Under the pieces are notes generated by a model. It did no database searches. It was not told the origin of the DNA and worked only from the letters and a program-made list of their open reading frames with translations. From Candidatus Microthrix parvicella Bio17-1 (GTDB lineage Bacteria; Actinomycetota; Acidimicrobiia; Acidimicrobiales; Microtrichaceae): a stretch of 64,000 nucleotides of DNA. Positions 18,568-27,869 of the stretch are shown here, one piece after another. Position numbers and translations under genes: made by a program. Location: contig NZ_AMPG01000001.1 in NCBI RefSeq assembly GCF_000299415.1, positions 1,550,001 to 1,614,000 of the forward strand, in the 5' to 3' direction. The first letter of the stretch is position 1. Every line of letters begins with the position of its first letter.

Positions 18568-20451
18568 CTACCCGACCACGGCTTCGACCTCGGGCAGCAT
18601 CGATCCCGAACCCTCCACCAGGGTGCGGTAGAGGGCCGCATACAGGCCCTCTACGGCCAACAGCTCATCGTGTCGGCCTCGTTCGACCACCCTGCCTTCG
18701 TCCAGCACCAGGATCAGGTCGGCGCCGACGATCGTGGAAAGCCGGTGGGCGATCACCAGCGCCGTGCGGCCCAGCAGCGCTGTGCCCAGTGCCCGCTGCA
18801 CGGCTGCCTCGGACTCGGTGTCCAGGCTGGAGGTGGCCTCGTCGAGGATCACGATCGACGGGTCCTTCAGCAGCATGCGGGCGATGGCCACACGTTGCTT
18901 CTCGCCGCCACTCAGCCGGTAACCACGCTCGCCCACCACGGTGTCGAACCCCTGGGGTAACGCCTCGATCACGTGCAGCACCTGTGCGGCACGTGCGGCC
19001 TCGCGCAGTTCCTCGTCGGTGGCATCAGGACGGGCGTAGCGCAGGTTTTCGGCCACGGTGATGTGGAACAGGTGCGGGTCCTGAGGTACCACGCCAATGG
19101 CGGCCCGAAGGCTGTCCTGGGTGACCGACCGTACGTCGTGCCCGTCCACGGTGATGGCGCCGTCGGTCACGTCCCACAGACGGGGCACCAGTGATGCCAG
19201 CGTGGTCTTGCCCGCACCGGATGGGCCGACCAACGCCACGGTCCAGCCGGGCTCGATGGTGGCCGTCACGTCGCGCAGCACCGGGCCTCCCTCGCGATGA
19301 TCCTCCCCCACCGCCTCCAGCGAGGCGATCGACGTGGACTCACTGCCGGGATAGGCAAAGTCGACGTGGTCGAAGGCGAGCGCACCGGCCGGAGCGATCA
19401 GCCCGATAGCGCCCGGCTCATCGGTGATCGGGTTGGGGAGATCCAGCACCTCGAACACCCGGTCAAAGCTCACCAGGGCCCCCATGACGTCCACCCGCGT
19501 ATTACTCAACGCACTGAGTGGCTGGTAGATTCGGGGCATCAAGATGGTAAGCGCTGCAAGCGTGCCCAGCGTCAGTCCACCATTGACCACCAGCATGCCG
19601 CCCAGCCAATAGAGCACACCCAGGGCGACCGTGCCGACCAGTTCGAGTCCGGTCATGAACGTGCGCACGGTCATCGCCTGACGCACCCCGATGTCGCGCA
19701 CCCGGGCGGCCTGACTGTCGAGCGTGGCCTGTTCGTCGTCGTATCGGCCGTACAGCTTCACCAACTGGGCACCCGATGCGCTCAGCCGTTCGGTCAGGCC
19801 GGTGTTCATCTCGGCGTTGAGGTTCATGCCCTCCAAGGTGATGCCGGCCAACCGCTTACCCACCCGGCTGGCCGGGACGAGAAAGAGTGGCAACAGCACC
19901 AAAGACAGCAGCGTGAGACGCCATTCCAACGCAAACACCGTGATCAGTGTGGCGGTGAGGGCTGCGCCATTGGAGGCGACCGACCCGAGCGTGCCGGTGA
20001 GCGCCCGTTGGGCGCCGATCACGTCGTTGTTCATCCGGTTGGTCAGGGCACCGGTGCGGGTGCGGGTGAAAAAGCCCACCGGCATTCGCTGAACATGGTT
20101 GTGGAGCGCGGTCCGAAGGTCGTAGATCAGCCCTTCACCGATACGGGCCGACCACCACCGCTCCAGCAGCGACAGTGCCGCGTTGACCAGTCCTACGGCG
20201 ATCACCGCGGCGGCCAACACAGCCAACTGCCTCGTGTTTTTGTTTGGGATGGTGCTGTCGATCAGTTCCCGAAAGACCAGCGTTGGGATGAGCGCCAGCA
20301 CCGACTCGATGACGATCACCGCGACAAAGGCGATCAGTTGACGACGGTAGGGCCGGGCGAAGGTCATCACCCGGCGGACGGTCTGGCGAGTGGGGCGTTC
20401 GTCCTCGTCGATGCCCATCCGGGCGTTGCGCATGTAGCTGAAAGTGTGCAT
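18568..20451 (-). CDS. ABC exporter (fused permease and ATPase)
   Basis: A 627-residue half-transporter that probably acts as a dimer. The transmembrane domain spans about residues 25-330, with six hydrophobic segments. The nucleotide-binding domain has Walker A GPSGAGKTT, the Q-loop VPQDPHLF, the signature LSGGEKQRVAIAR, Walker B IVILDEATSSLD and the H-loop IAHRLSTI. This is the multidrug/lipid exporter type; the substrate is unknown. It ends about 60 bp downstream of xseA's start and lies 55 bp from the downstream end of the acyl-CoA synthetase gene. Confidence 0.9.
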   Translation of the reverse strand: MHTFSYMRNARMGIDEDERPTRQTVRRVMTFARPYRRQLIAFVAVIVIESVLALIPTLVFRELIDSTIPNKNTRQLAVLAAAVIAVGLVNAALSLLERWWSARIGEGLIYDLRTALHNHVQRMPVGFFTRTRTGALTNRMNNDVIGAQRALTGTLGSVASNGAALTATLITVFALEWRLTLLSLVLLPLFLVPASRVGKRLAGITLEGMNLNAEMNTGLTERLSASGAQLVKLYGRYDDEQATLDSQAARVRDIGVRQAMTVRTFMTGLELVGTVALGVLYWLGGMLVVNGGLTLGTLAALTILMPRIYQPLSALSNTRVDVMGALVSFDRVFEVLDLPNPITDEPGAIGLIAPAGALAFDHVDFAYPGSESTSIASLEAVGEDHREGGPVLRDVTATIEPGWTVALVGPSGAGKTTLASLVPRLWDVTDGAITVDGHDVRSVTQDSLRAAIGVVPQDPHLFHITVAENLRYARPDATDEELREAARAAQVLHVIEALPQGFDTVVGERGYRLSGGEKQRVAIARMLLKDPSIVILDEATSSLDTESEAAVQRALGTALLGRTALVIAHRLSTIVGADLILVLDEGRVVERGRHDELLAVEGLYAALYRTLVEGSGSMLPEVEAVVG

Positions 20452-20506
20452 GTGGTCCGCTCAACGTACTGGGGCTGCCATGTGTTCCCGCAGGCGGCTC
20501 CGCAGA

Positions 20507-22138
20507 TCAATCGAGGCCGAGTTCCTCCTTTGCCAGCACACTGGCCCACGGATAGTCGGGTTTGCCACTGGGTGAGCGCACGATTTCGTCGGTCAGCACC
20601 AGGTGGCGGGGCAGCTTGTACCCGGCGAGATGCGAGCGGCAGTGGTCGGCCAGCGACGCCAACGACGGCGGCGCCTCAAGGTCCCTCGGCTGCACCACGG
20701 CGCAAACCGCCTGGCCCCAGCGGTCATCGGGAACGCCCACCACAATGGTGTCGTACACGGCCGGGTGGGCCTTCAACACGCCCTCGACCTCCTCTGGGAA
20801 GATCTTTTCGCCGCCCGAGTTGATGCAGACCGAGCCCCGCCCCAACAGCGTGATGGTGCCATCGGCCTCCAACCTGGCAAAGTCCCCGGCAACCGCATAA
20901 CGGTTGCCGTCGGCGGCGGTGACAAACGTGGCGGCGGTCTTCACGGGGTCCTTGTAGTAGCCCACCGGGATGTTGCCGCCCCGGGCCAGCTTGCCGATCA
21001 CGCCGGTGCCCGGTTCCATCGGGTTGAGATCGTCGTCCAACACCGCCGCGTCGCGCCCGGCCTTCACCGTCGGCCCTCCCCCGCCGTGGGTGGCTGTCTC
21101 GCCTTTGGTCTGCACGACCATGCCGTTCATGCCGCTCTCCGACGAGCCGATGGCGTCAACGATGATGATGTCGGGCAGCAGATCCAACATCTGTTCCTTC
21201 AGCGACGGGCTGAACACCACTGCGCTGGAGGACACGACGAACAGCGAGGACAGGTCCCAACGGTCGGGCTGTTCGGCCAGGGTTTCCACCAACGGGCGGG
21301 CCATGGCGTCGCCGGTGATGACGATGGTGGTCACCCGGTTGGCCTCGATGGCGTCAAACACCGCTTCGGGGCTGAAGTTGCGAACGAACACCACGGTGTT
21401 GCCCTCGAAGAGAAACCGCAGCGACCCCCATTGCGCGGCGCCGTGCATCAGCGGCGGTGTGTTCAGGGCCACCATCGGTGCGTCGGAGGCCCGTGCCTTG
21501 TCGGCCAGTTCCTGCCCGTGGGTGATGCGTTCGTTGGTGTAGGCGTCCACGCCTCCACCCAGCGCATAGAAGACATCCTCATGGCGCCACACGACACCCT
21601 TGGGCATGCCGGTGGTGCCCCCGGTGTAGAGCACGTAGTGATCGTCGCCGGAGCGTTCCACCTGCGGACGGTCGGTGCTCGCCGCCCCAACTGCGTCTGC
21701 CCACGCGACCGATCCGATCGTGGCGGGGTCGGCATCACTCCCATCCTCGATCGTCACCAGGTGCCGCAACCCGGGCACGCGCTCGGTCACCGACGCGATC
21801 CGGTCGACGTAGCCCCGGTCGTGCACCAACGCCACCAGGTCGGCGTTGTCGAACAGGTAGACCAGTTCGTCTTCGACGTAGCGAAAGTTGATGTTGATCG
21901 GCACGCCACGCACCTTGAACGCAGCGATCATGGCGATCAGCCATTCCACCGAGTTCTGGGCGTAGATGCCGATGTGGTCGCCGGTCCCGATGCCTTCGGA
22001 CAGCAGGTGGTTGGCCAGCCGGTTGGACTCGGCATCGAACTCGGCGAAGGTCAGCGACCTGTCACCGCACACGACTGCGGTCCGATCGGGCACCGCGTCC
22101 ACGGCGCGCTCGAACAGATCTGCGATGTTGAACCCCAT
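20507..22138 (-). CDS. Acyl-CoA synthetase (AMP-dependent)
   Basis: A 543-residue adenylate-forming enzyme. The AMP motif YTGGTTGMPKG is near residue 170, and LGRGSVCINSGGEKIFPEEVE marks the hinge and lid. The C-terminal SGKPDYPWA contains the catalytic lysine. It resembles the actinobacterial FadD group that activates fatty acids or steroid side-chain acids; the exact substrate cannot be told. The ATG at 22138 begins the conserved region. It lies upstream of the ABC exporter on the same strand. Confidence 0.9.
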   Translation of the reverse strand: MGFNIADLFERAVDAVPDRTAVVCGDRSLTFAEFDAESNRLANHLLSEGIGTGDHIGIYAQNSVEWLIAMIAAFKVRGVPININFRYVEDELVYLFDNADLVALVHDRGYVDRIASVTERVPGLRHLVTIEDGSDADPATIGSVAWADAVGAASTDRPQVERSGDDHYVLYTGGTTGMPKGVVWRHEDVFYALGGGVDAYTNERITHGQELADKARASDAPMVALNTPPLMHGAAQWGSLRFLFEGNTVVFVRNFSPEAVFDAIEANRVTTIVITGDAMARPLVETLAEQPDRWDLSSLFVVSSSAVVFSPSLKEQMLDLLPDIIIVDAIGSSESGMNGMVVQTKGETATHGGGGPTVKAGRDAAVLDDDLNPMEPGTGVIGKLARGGNIPVGYYKDPVKTAATFVTAADGNRYAVAGDFARLEADGTITLLGRGSVCINSGGEKIFPEEVEGVLKAHPAVYDTIVVGVPDDRWGQAVCAVVQPRDLEAPPSLASLADHCRSHLAGYKLPRHLVLTDEIVRSPSGKPDYPWASVLAKEELGLD

Positions 22139-22292
22139 CGGGTGGTTCTAGCACCGAATCAGAACAGGTTCTCGTTTCTGGTTGGCCCGGACCAACGCCA
22201 CAACAGTGGATCGTCGAGACGACAAGGTCGGACGAGACACCCGTTGCCTGAGCGGAGTGGCGGCTCCACCCGCCCAGGCAACGCTCGGACGC

Positions 22293-23570
22293 TCAGACGG
22301 TGGGGGGCCAAACGTTCCGGTCGTACTGATCCAGGAACACAGCCATCTGGCCGCGCGTGACCGGCGCGCTGGGCGAGAACGTCGTGGCCGACGTGCCTCC
22401 GGTGACGCCAGCCTCCACCAACCAGGCCACCGGGGTCGCATAGGACGCTTCGGGGTTCACGTCTACAAACCCGGGCGAGCCGACAGGGGCGGGCGAACCG
22501 GCGAGCGCCCACAGGAACGTTGCCATCTGACCGCGGGTCACCTTGGCGCTCGGCCCGAACTTACCGGGAGCAACGCCACCGGTGACTCCCGCCTCCACCA
22601 GCCACGACACCGGTGTGTCGTAGTAGGCGGGCGGGGCCACGTCGTTGAACGTATGGTTGGAAGTGGCTTCGGGCTTGCACTGAAGGTTCCAGAGGAACGC
22701 CGCCATCTGCCCCCGCGTCACGGTCTTGTCCGGTCCAAAGAGGCCGGGTGCCACACCGGACGTGATGTTGGACGCCACCAGCCACGACACCGAGTTGTTA
22801 TAGAACTTGTTGGACGCAACATCGCTAAAGCCGTGCGGCGGTGCGGGGCGGTCTGCCCGGCATGGGTACGGGTCGGTCACCACGTTGGTACCTGGGCCCA
22901 CGTTGGCGACGGGTGCCTCTGGCAGGCAGTCGAGCACCAGCGGTTGTGTGACCTTGTTGTTGTTGAAGAGGATGTTCACCCTGAGGTACACCGAAGCCAC
23001 CAGGCGAACCGGGCCGGGCTGGTAGTTGATGGTGCCCAAGGCCGATGGTGTGGCGCTACCGGAGATCGTGACCGGCGCGCTGACGCCGCCAACGGGCGGG
23101 CTCTTCAGGTTGAGCGGGCTCCATGCCGGCACCGGAAAGCTCTGCTGAATCGCTGCGGGCGACACACCGGCACCTGCCATGTTGACCGTTCCGTAGCCGC
23201 CGGGTTGCACGGTCAGGTTGGCTTCCTTGACGTCCGAGCCGGGAACCACCGGGATCTCAAACTGCGGGATTGCGGCATTCACGCTGAACGACGGGTCCGA
23301 CTTCAACGGCCTGCCGGGCGAGCCGTTGCTCGGCGTGGAATATGCGACGTTCACAGATATCGGATTCGCCGCCAAGGCCGCGTCGAGTTGGTCTCGCACC
23401 ACATCGCGCACCGTGTCGGTGTAGAGACCTTCCACGGTGGGTTCCCCATAGGTGGCGACGCATCGATAGTCGATGTTGGTGGTGCCGGCTGTGGCTCCGG
23501 CGGGGTTGGCGGAGCCGAGACCGACGACGGCGATGGACATCAGCATCACTGCCGAGACGAGCTTGCGCAT
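22293..23570 (-). CDS. Secreted protein with three C-terminal SLH-type repeats
   Basis: A 425-residue exported protein. A signal peptide (residues 1-27, MRKLVSAVMLMSIAVVGLGS) is followed by a roughly 200-residue beta-rich domain of unknown type. Three SLH-like repeats follow (FSDVASNKFYNNSVSWLV, FNDVAPPAYYDTPVSWLV, FVDVNPEASYATPVAWLV, each ending in xTRGQMAxFLW). SLH repeats normally bind wall polysaccharide, so it is probably cell-surface anchored. The start at 23570 gives the proper signal peptide. Confidence 0.85.
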   Translation of the reverse strand: MRKLVSAVMLMSIAVVGLGSANPAGATAGTTNIDYRCVATYGEPTVEGLYTDTVRDVVRDQLDAALAANPISVNVAYSTPSNGSPGRPLKSDPSFSVNAAIPQFEIPVVPGSDVKEANLTVQPGGYGTVNMAGAGVSPAAIQQSFPVPAWSPLNLKSPPVGGVSAPVTISGSATPSALGTINYQPGPVRLVASVYLRVNILFNNNKVTQPLVLDCLPEAPVANVGPGTNVVTDPYPCRADRPAPPHGFSDVASNKFYNNSVSWLVASNITSGVAPGLFGPDKTVTRGQMAAFLWNLQCKPEATSNHTFNDVAPPAYYDTPVSWLVEAGVTGGVAPGKFGPSAKVTRGQMATFLWALAGSPAPVGSPGFVDVNPEASYATPVAWLVEAGVTGGTSATTFSPSAPVTRGQMAVFLDQYDRNVWPPTV

Positions 23571-23784
23571 GGAACATCCTTTGGTGCGGGCGGGTTGACC
23601 TTTCATTGAAGCGCATGCCCAACGTCACATGCCACAAAAATGAGACCTCACAGATGAATCACTGTGACCACCCATCTCCTTCCCCACCTCCATCGTCGAC
23701 TCCGTTGCTTCGGGACCATCGACCCTGGCCGCCGAACGGCATTGGACCTAGGTTCGGTCCGTCGATGACCACGAGGGAGATCCA

Positions 23785-25194
23785 ATGGCCGCAAACCTCG
23801 ATCCGGTGGTTCGGGAGACCGATGCGTTCGCCATGCACATGGAGGAGGACCCGTTGCTGCGGTCAACCATCGTGGCCGTGGCGCTGTTTGACGGCACGCC
23901 CGATTGGGACGTGCTGGTCGATCGGATGGAACGGGCCACCCGGCTGGCCCCCTCGTTTCGCTCGCTCCTCGTTCACCCGCCGTTGCGGCTTGGTCCGGTG
24001 CGGCGCGTCCCAGACCCGGACTTTGATCTCGGCTGGCACCTGCGTCGCGTGGCCGCACCGGCGCCGCACACCCTCGAGGAGGTCATCAACTTCGCCTGCA
24101 CCTCCGGGATGACCGCATTCGATCCGGCACGGCCACTTTGGGAGTTCACGTTGGTGGAGGGCCTCACCGAGGGCCGGTCGGCGCTGGTGATGAAGGTGCA
24201 CCACTCGTTGACCGACGGGATTGGGGCCATCCAACTCGCCCAGCACGTGGTTGACCTTCAACGGGAACCGGCCGACCCCGGACCCATGCCGGATGTGCCC
24301 CCGGCCGACCGCACTTCCACCGCCCGCCTCGCCATCGACTCGATCTCTTCCAATATGTCCCGCACCGCCGCTTTTGCAGGTGACCGGCTCCGCCGCCTTC
24401 CCGGCGACATGGTCGACCTCGCCCGCAACCCGATCGGTGCGGCAAGCCGCAGCCTGAAGGTGGCGGGTTCGATCGCCAACTTCGTCCGACCGGTCACTCA
24501 CACCCTGTCACCCCTGATGACCGGCCGTCGCCTGGCCTGGCGGTACCAGGCACTCGACGTTCCATTTGCGGAGTTGCGACGGGCCGGCCACGCTGCCGGC
24601 GGCACGGTCAACGATGCGTTCATGGCGGCCGTGGCCGGCGGGCTGGCCCGCTACCACGACCGACACGACCAACCCGTCGACGAGTTGCGGGTGACCATGC
24701 CCGTGTCCCTGCGGACAGCCGACGACCAAGAGGGTGGCAACCACATCACCCTCACCCGCATGGTCGTTCCGGTGGGGCTGGACGACCCGGCAGATCGGAT
24801 CCGGGCCATCGACCGCATCAGCCAGGAGTGGCGTCATGAGCCGGCGATCCCCTATTCAAACCTCATTGCCGGCGCTCTCAACCTGCTGCCGCAATCGGTC
24901 ACGGGCGGCATGCTGAAGCACGTCGACTTCCTGGCCAGCAACGTGCCCGGGTTTCGTGACTCCGTCTACGTGGGCGGGGCCCGCGTGACTGGCTTCTATC
25001 CCTTTGGGCCCACCATTGGGGCAAGCGCCAACTTCACGCTCATGTCCTATGCGGGTACGTGCAACGTCGGAGTCACGGCCGACCTCGGCGCGGTGGCCGA
25101 CCCCGAGGCGTTCATTGCATGTCTGATCGAGGGGTTTGAGGAGGTGCTCCAACTCGGCGGGGGCCAAGGCAACAGCTCAAGTCGTCCCACGTGA
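23785..25194 (+). CDS. Wax ester synthase/diacylglycerol acyltransferase (WS/DGAT)
   Basis: Transfers acyl groups from acyl-CoA to diacylglycerol or fatty alcohols, forming triacylglycerol or wax esters at the membrane/lipid-body surface. It is 469 residues, the family's usual length. The catalytic motif HHxxxDG appears as HHSLTDG (residues 139-145). The second conserved region NDAFMAAVAGGL and the NVPG-type segment ASNVPGFRD are present. It stands alone on its strand with a GAGGGAG-like ribosome site. Storage lipid synthesis fits the nearby acyl-CoA synthetases and a lipid-accumulating host. Confidence 0.93.
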   Translation: MAANLDPVVRETDAFAMHMEEDPLLRSTIVAVALFDGTPDWDVLVDRMERATRLAPSFRSLLVHPPLRLGPVRRVPDPDFDLGWHLRRVAAPAPHTLEEVINFACTSGMTAFDPARPLWEFTLVEGLTEGRSALVMKVHHSLTDGIGAIQLAQHVVDLQREPADPGPMPDVPPADRTSTARLAIDSISSNMSRTAAFAGDRLRRLPGDMVDLARNPIGAASRSLKVAGSIANFVRPVTHTLSPLMTGRRLAWRYQALDVPFAELRRAGHAAGGTVNDAFMAAVAGGLARYHDRHDQPVDELRVTMPVSLRTADDQEGGNHITLTRMVVPVGLDDPADRIRAIDRISQEWRHEPAIPYSNLIAGALNLLPQSVTGGMLKHVDFLASNVPGFRDSVYVGGARVTGFYPFGPTIGASANFTLMSYAGTCNVGVTADLGAVADPEAFIACLIEGFEEVLQLGGGQGNSSSRPT

Positions 25195-25228
25195 CGATCA
25201 GCAGCCCCCGAGCTGAGTAGAACCTCGC

Positions 25229-25690
25229 TCACGCTTCCAGTCTGGAGCGTGCCTCGAGTGTTGCGAAGCACGCTTCTGCCGCTTCCCTGCCCTTGCCCTT
25301 CAGGTGCTCGGCAAAATAGCGCTGATGGTCCTCGTGCTCATGGAAGTGATGCGGGGTCAGCACGCAGGAGAGCACCGGCACGCCCACATCGAGTTGAACA
25401 CGCATCAGTCCGCCGATCACTGCATCTGCCACAAATTCGTGCCGGTAGATACCTCCGTCCACCACCAGCCCGGCCGCGACGACGGCATCGAAGCGACCGG
25501 TCGTGGCCAACGCCTTCACGTGGAGGGGCAACTCGAAGGCCCCGGGAACCTCGAACGTCTCGACTGCTGCACGGTCTGGTGTTGCGACCTCAAGAAACCC
25601 ACGGAGAGCCTGATCGACCAGGTCGGCGTGCCACCCGGCCCGAACGAATGCCAACGTGGGAAAGGCTTCAGAGCGGTCGGTTTCGGTCAT
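25229..25690 (-). CDS. ribH: 6,7-dimethyl-8-ribityllumazine synthase, type II
   Basis: Catalyses the penultimate step of riboflavin synthesis. It is 153 residues. Conserved segments include FEVPGAFELPL, VVAAGLVVDGGIYRHEFVA and the type-II (RibH2, Brucella-like) segment CVLTPHHFHEH, which replaces the usual type-I LTxENxEQA motif. No other rib gene is nearby. It lies only 70 bp downstream of the riboswitch-led SLH gene on the same strand, so co-transcription is possible. The ATG at 25690 is chosen because the upstream extension is unlike the family. Confidence 0.9.
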   Translation of the reverse strand: MTETDRSEAFPTLAFVRAGWHADLVDQALRGFLEVATPDRAAVETFEVPGAFELPLHVKALATTGRFDAVVAAGLVVDGGIYRHEFVADAVIGGLMRVQLDVGVPVLSCVLTPHHFHEHEDHQRYFAEHLKGKGREAAEACFATLEARSRLEA

Positions 25691-25760
25691 GAGCTGGCAC
25701 CGTAGAACCTGGTGTGCAGGGGCAGCCAACCATGAACCTGAACGACCGGAAGTGCGGCCG

Positions 25761-27395
25761 TCAGGCCGAAGCCCCGCACGCGGCCTTCCAGAGGAGCTGG
25801 GCCATCTGACCTCGTGTCAACTGGCGGTTGGGGCCGTAGAGACCCGGGGCGACGCCGGCGGTGATCTCGGACTCGACGAGCCAGGAGACAGCGGTGTAGT
25901 AGTAGTCGGTCGGCGCGACGTCGGTGAAGCTGTATGTCTCGGCGGGTTCCGGGCTTCCGGCGGCCTTCCAGAGGAACTGGGCCATCTGACCGCGATTCAC
26001 GACGCTGTTCGGTCGGTAGAGGCCCGGGGCGACGCCGGCGGTGATCTCCGACTCGACGAGCCAGGAGACAGCGGTGTAGTAGAAGTCGGTCGGCGCGACG
26101 TCGGTGAAGCTGTATGTCTCGGCGGGTTCCGGGCTCCCGGCGGCCTTCCAGAGGAACTGGGCCATCTGACCGCGATTCACGACGCTGTTCGGTCGGTAGA
26201 GGCCCGGGGCGACGCCGGCGGTGATCTCCGACTCGACGAGCCAGGAGACAGCGGTGTTGAAGTAGTCGGTCGGCGCGACGTCGGTGAAGCTGTGCGGCGC
26301 GGGTGAGGAGCAAGAGACCGGGCAGTCGGTTTCGATGTGATCGGCCATGGCGGCGTCGACCACCGGGAACGCAACGTCACCCAGGCCCCAAAGGCCCTGG
26401 GTGGTCGAAAAGGTGTCGGGCAGTTCGCTGCCATCCTCCTGTGCCTGGAAGAACAGGCCGCCAACATCGGAGGGGTCCCCGGCCTCGCACGGGATCTGAA
26501 ATGTGCGGAGGGCGGCGAGGCCCTCGGTGTCGGAGGCGCCCGTGACGGTTCGGAGGGCGGCGAGCACCAACCCGGTCGAGCTGGCATCGGCGGGCTCGGT
26601 GGCATCACCGAAGTACGGCCACCCGCCGGTCGAGGTGCGAACGCCGTCGAGCCAGGTCACGGCGTCGTGGTCCGGGGTGACCCCCTGGGTGGCCAGGCCC
26701 ATCAGGGCCATGGCGCTCGAGTTGGTGTCGGGGCCGGAGAAGGCTGCGGCGTCGACGGCGGGACATGGGACGGCGGTGTCGGCCCGGTAGGCCACCCACG
26801 AACCGGTGTCGCACTGCTGGTCGGTCAGCCAGGCTTCACCGTCGGGGTCATCGTTGTTCACCGACGCCAACGCCAACAGCGCCAGGCCCTGGCGGAAGGC
26901 GCCGTCATAGGTTGGGTCGCCGCTGCCGTAGAGGCCGATGTCGGGCGACACTGTCCGCCGGGTGGCCTGGAGGCGTGCGACCAGGTCGGTCCCGCCGGCA
27001 TCGGTCGGATCCTCGCCAAGGGCGACGTTGGCCAGGGTGGCCAGGGCCAGACGGCCGGGGTCGTCCCCGCCGTATGGGGCGACGACGGTGTCGATGTCGT
27101 CGTTGACCGCGTCGAGCATCTGCCGGGCGGTCGGTCCTTCGGCGCCGGCTGCGGCAAGCCCGATAATGCCCTGAAGCGTCATGCCGTAGTCGGCCTGGCC
27201 CGGGCTGTATCCCTCGATCACCCCGTCGGCGTTGACCTGGGCGGCGAGCCAGCCGGCCGCCGACGAGCCCGGGTTGTTCGGCGGCGCCGCAGCGACCGGA
27301 TTGATCAGGCCGAGTGTCAGCAGCACTGCTGCGACGGTCGCCATGGCGGCTGGACGTCGAGCGGGGCGCACTCGCTGGTGGGTGATAGATGACAT
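25761..27395 (-). CDS. Riboswitch-led secreted alpha/alpha-toroid-like protein with SLH repeats
   Basis: A 544-residue exported protein. The signal peptide spans about residues 1-37 (MATVAAVLLTLGLINPVAA). Residues about 40-360 form recurrent helical hairpins with a common Gly/Ala pattern (YGMTLQGIIGLAAAG, FRQGLALLALAS, SSAMALMGLAT, SSTGLVLAALRT). These resemble the alpha/alpha-barrel repeats of squalene cyclases/prenyltransferases and of the cobalamin carriers intrinsic factor and transcobalamin. Three SLH-type repeats (about 370-540) anchor it to the wall. A cobalamin riboswitch lies in its leader. A surface cobalamin-binding role is inferred from these two facts together. A polysaccharide or lyase role is the alternative. 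Confidence 0.8.
   Translation of the reverse strand: MSSITHQRVRPARRPAAMATVAAVLLTLGLINPVAAAPPNNPGSSAAGWLAAQVNADGVIEGYSPGQADYGMTLQGIIGLAAAGAEGPTARQMLDAVNDDIDTVVAPYGGDDPGRLALATLANVALGEDPTDAGGTDLVARLQATRRTVSPDIGLYGSGDPTYDGAFRQGLALLALASVNNDDPDGEAWLTDQQCDTGSWVAYRADTAVPCPAVDAAAFSGPDTNSSAMALMGLATQGVTPDHDAVTWLDGVRTSTGGWPYFGDATEPADASSTGLVLAALRTVTGASDTEGLAALRTFQIPCEAGDPSDVGGLFFQAQEDGSELPDTFSTTQGLWGLGDVAFPVVDAAMADHIETDCPVSCSSPAPHSFTDVAPTDYFNTAVSWLVESEITAGVAPGLYRPNSVVNRGQMAQFLWKAAGSPEPAETYSFTDVAPTDFYYTAVSWLVESEITAGVAPGLYRPNSVVNRGQMAQFLWKAAGSPEPAETYSFTDVAPTDYYYTAVSWLVESEITAGVAPGLYGPNRQLTRGQMAQLLWKAACGASA
25780..26320 (-). repeat. Three tandem ~180-bp units encoding SLH repeats
   Basis: Three consecutive units of about 180 bp encode the SLH-type repeats of the surrounding gene. 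The two promoter-proximal units (about 25963-26322) are almost identical at the DNA level, differing at a handful of positions, which implies recent duplication or gene conversion. The third, C-terminal unit is slightly more divergent. Confidence 0.85.
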
Positions 27396-27454
27396 TGGGG
27401 CCTCTCCCGGGTACGACAGCGGGAGGGTGTCCCGCTCCGAACCGCAATTCCTCG

Positions 27455-27575
27455 ACGGTTAACAGGGGAGCGCACGGGGTCAGGCATTCCGACTCGTGGG
27501 GCGAACCCCACCTACGGCTGCGGGTCAGCGCCGGATTTTGACCGGCTTCCCCTGTCCTCGTGTGATCTCAGCCAG
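27455..27575 (-). promoter_or_regulatory. Cobalamin riboswitch
   Basis: The minus strand of the leader of the SLH/toroid gene shows the conserved cobalamin-aptamer core. This comprises GGGGAAGCCGGTC...AATCCGGC, then GCTGACCCGCAGCCGTAGG, a GC-rich hairpin GTGGGG-TTCG-CCCCAC, and the 3' segment GAGTCGGAATGCCTG. Complementary 8-mers at 27462-27469 and 27548-27555 could form a long-range helix. It ends about 60 bp before the start codon, so control of translation or early termination in response to B12 is expected. Confidence 0.85.
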
Positions 27576-27869
27576 ACAAGCACAGCTGGCGGTTTAACGC
27601 AAGCTGCGGCGAACGGCTGAGCCCGAAGTCACCGCCGCTGCTCAGGTTGTGACTTGGTTCGATCTCGCCGAGGCGCCACGACGGTCGAACCACCACTCGA
27701 GTGGCGCTCGGAGCACCGGATCACACCCATCCTCATCTGTCGCCCCACTCTGAGCCACACCCGCCCAACAACCCACCGGCTCTCACCGATTTCACACCAG
27801 GGATCCGTTCGACACCCTGCGAACGGCATTGGCTGGTGTATCCGCATACTGAGAGGTCATATTCAAACT
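27576..27869. other. Intergenic stretch with no recognised gene
   Basis: Upstream of the riboswitch. It probably contains the promoter for the riboswitch transcript, but no clear -10/-35 pair stands out. No coding pattern is seen. Confidence 0.4.

Noticed and set aside
19297-23609. Very long plus-strand frames (508, 585 and 475 codons)
   Set aside because: They lie antisense to the ABC exporter, acyl-CoA synthetase and SLH genes, and are rich in Gly/His/Arg without motifs.
25780-26320. 180-bp tandem repeats as a non-coding array
   Set aside because: They encode SLH repeats in frame in a secreted protein gene.
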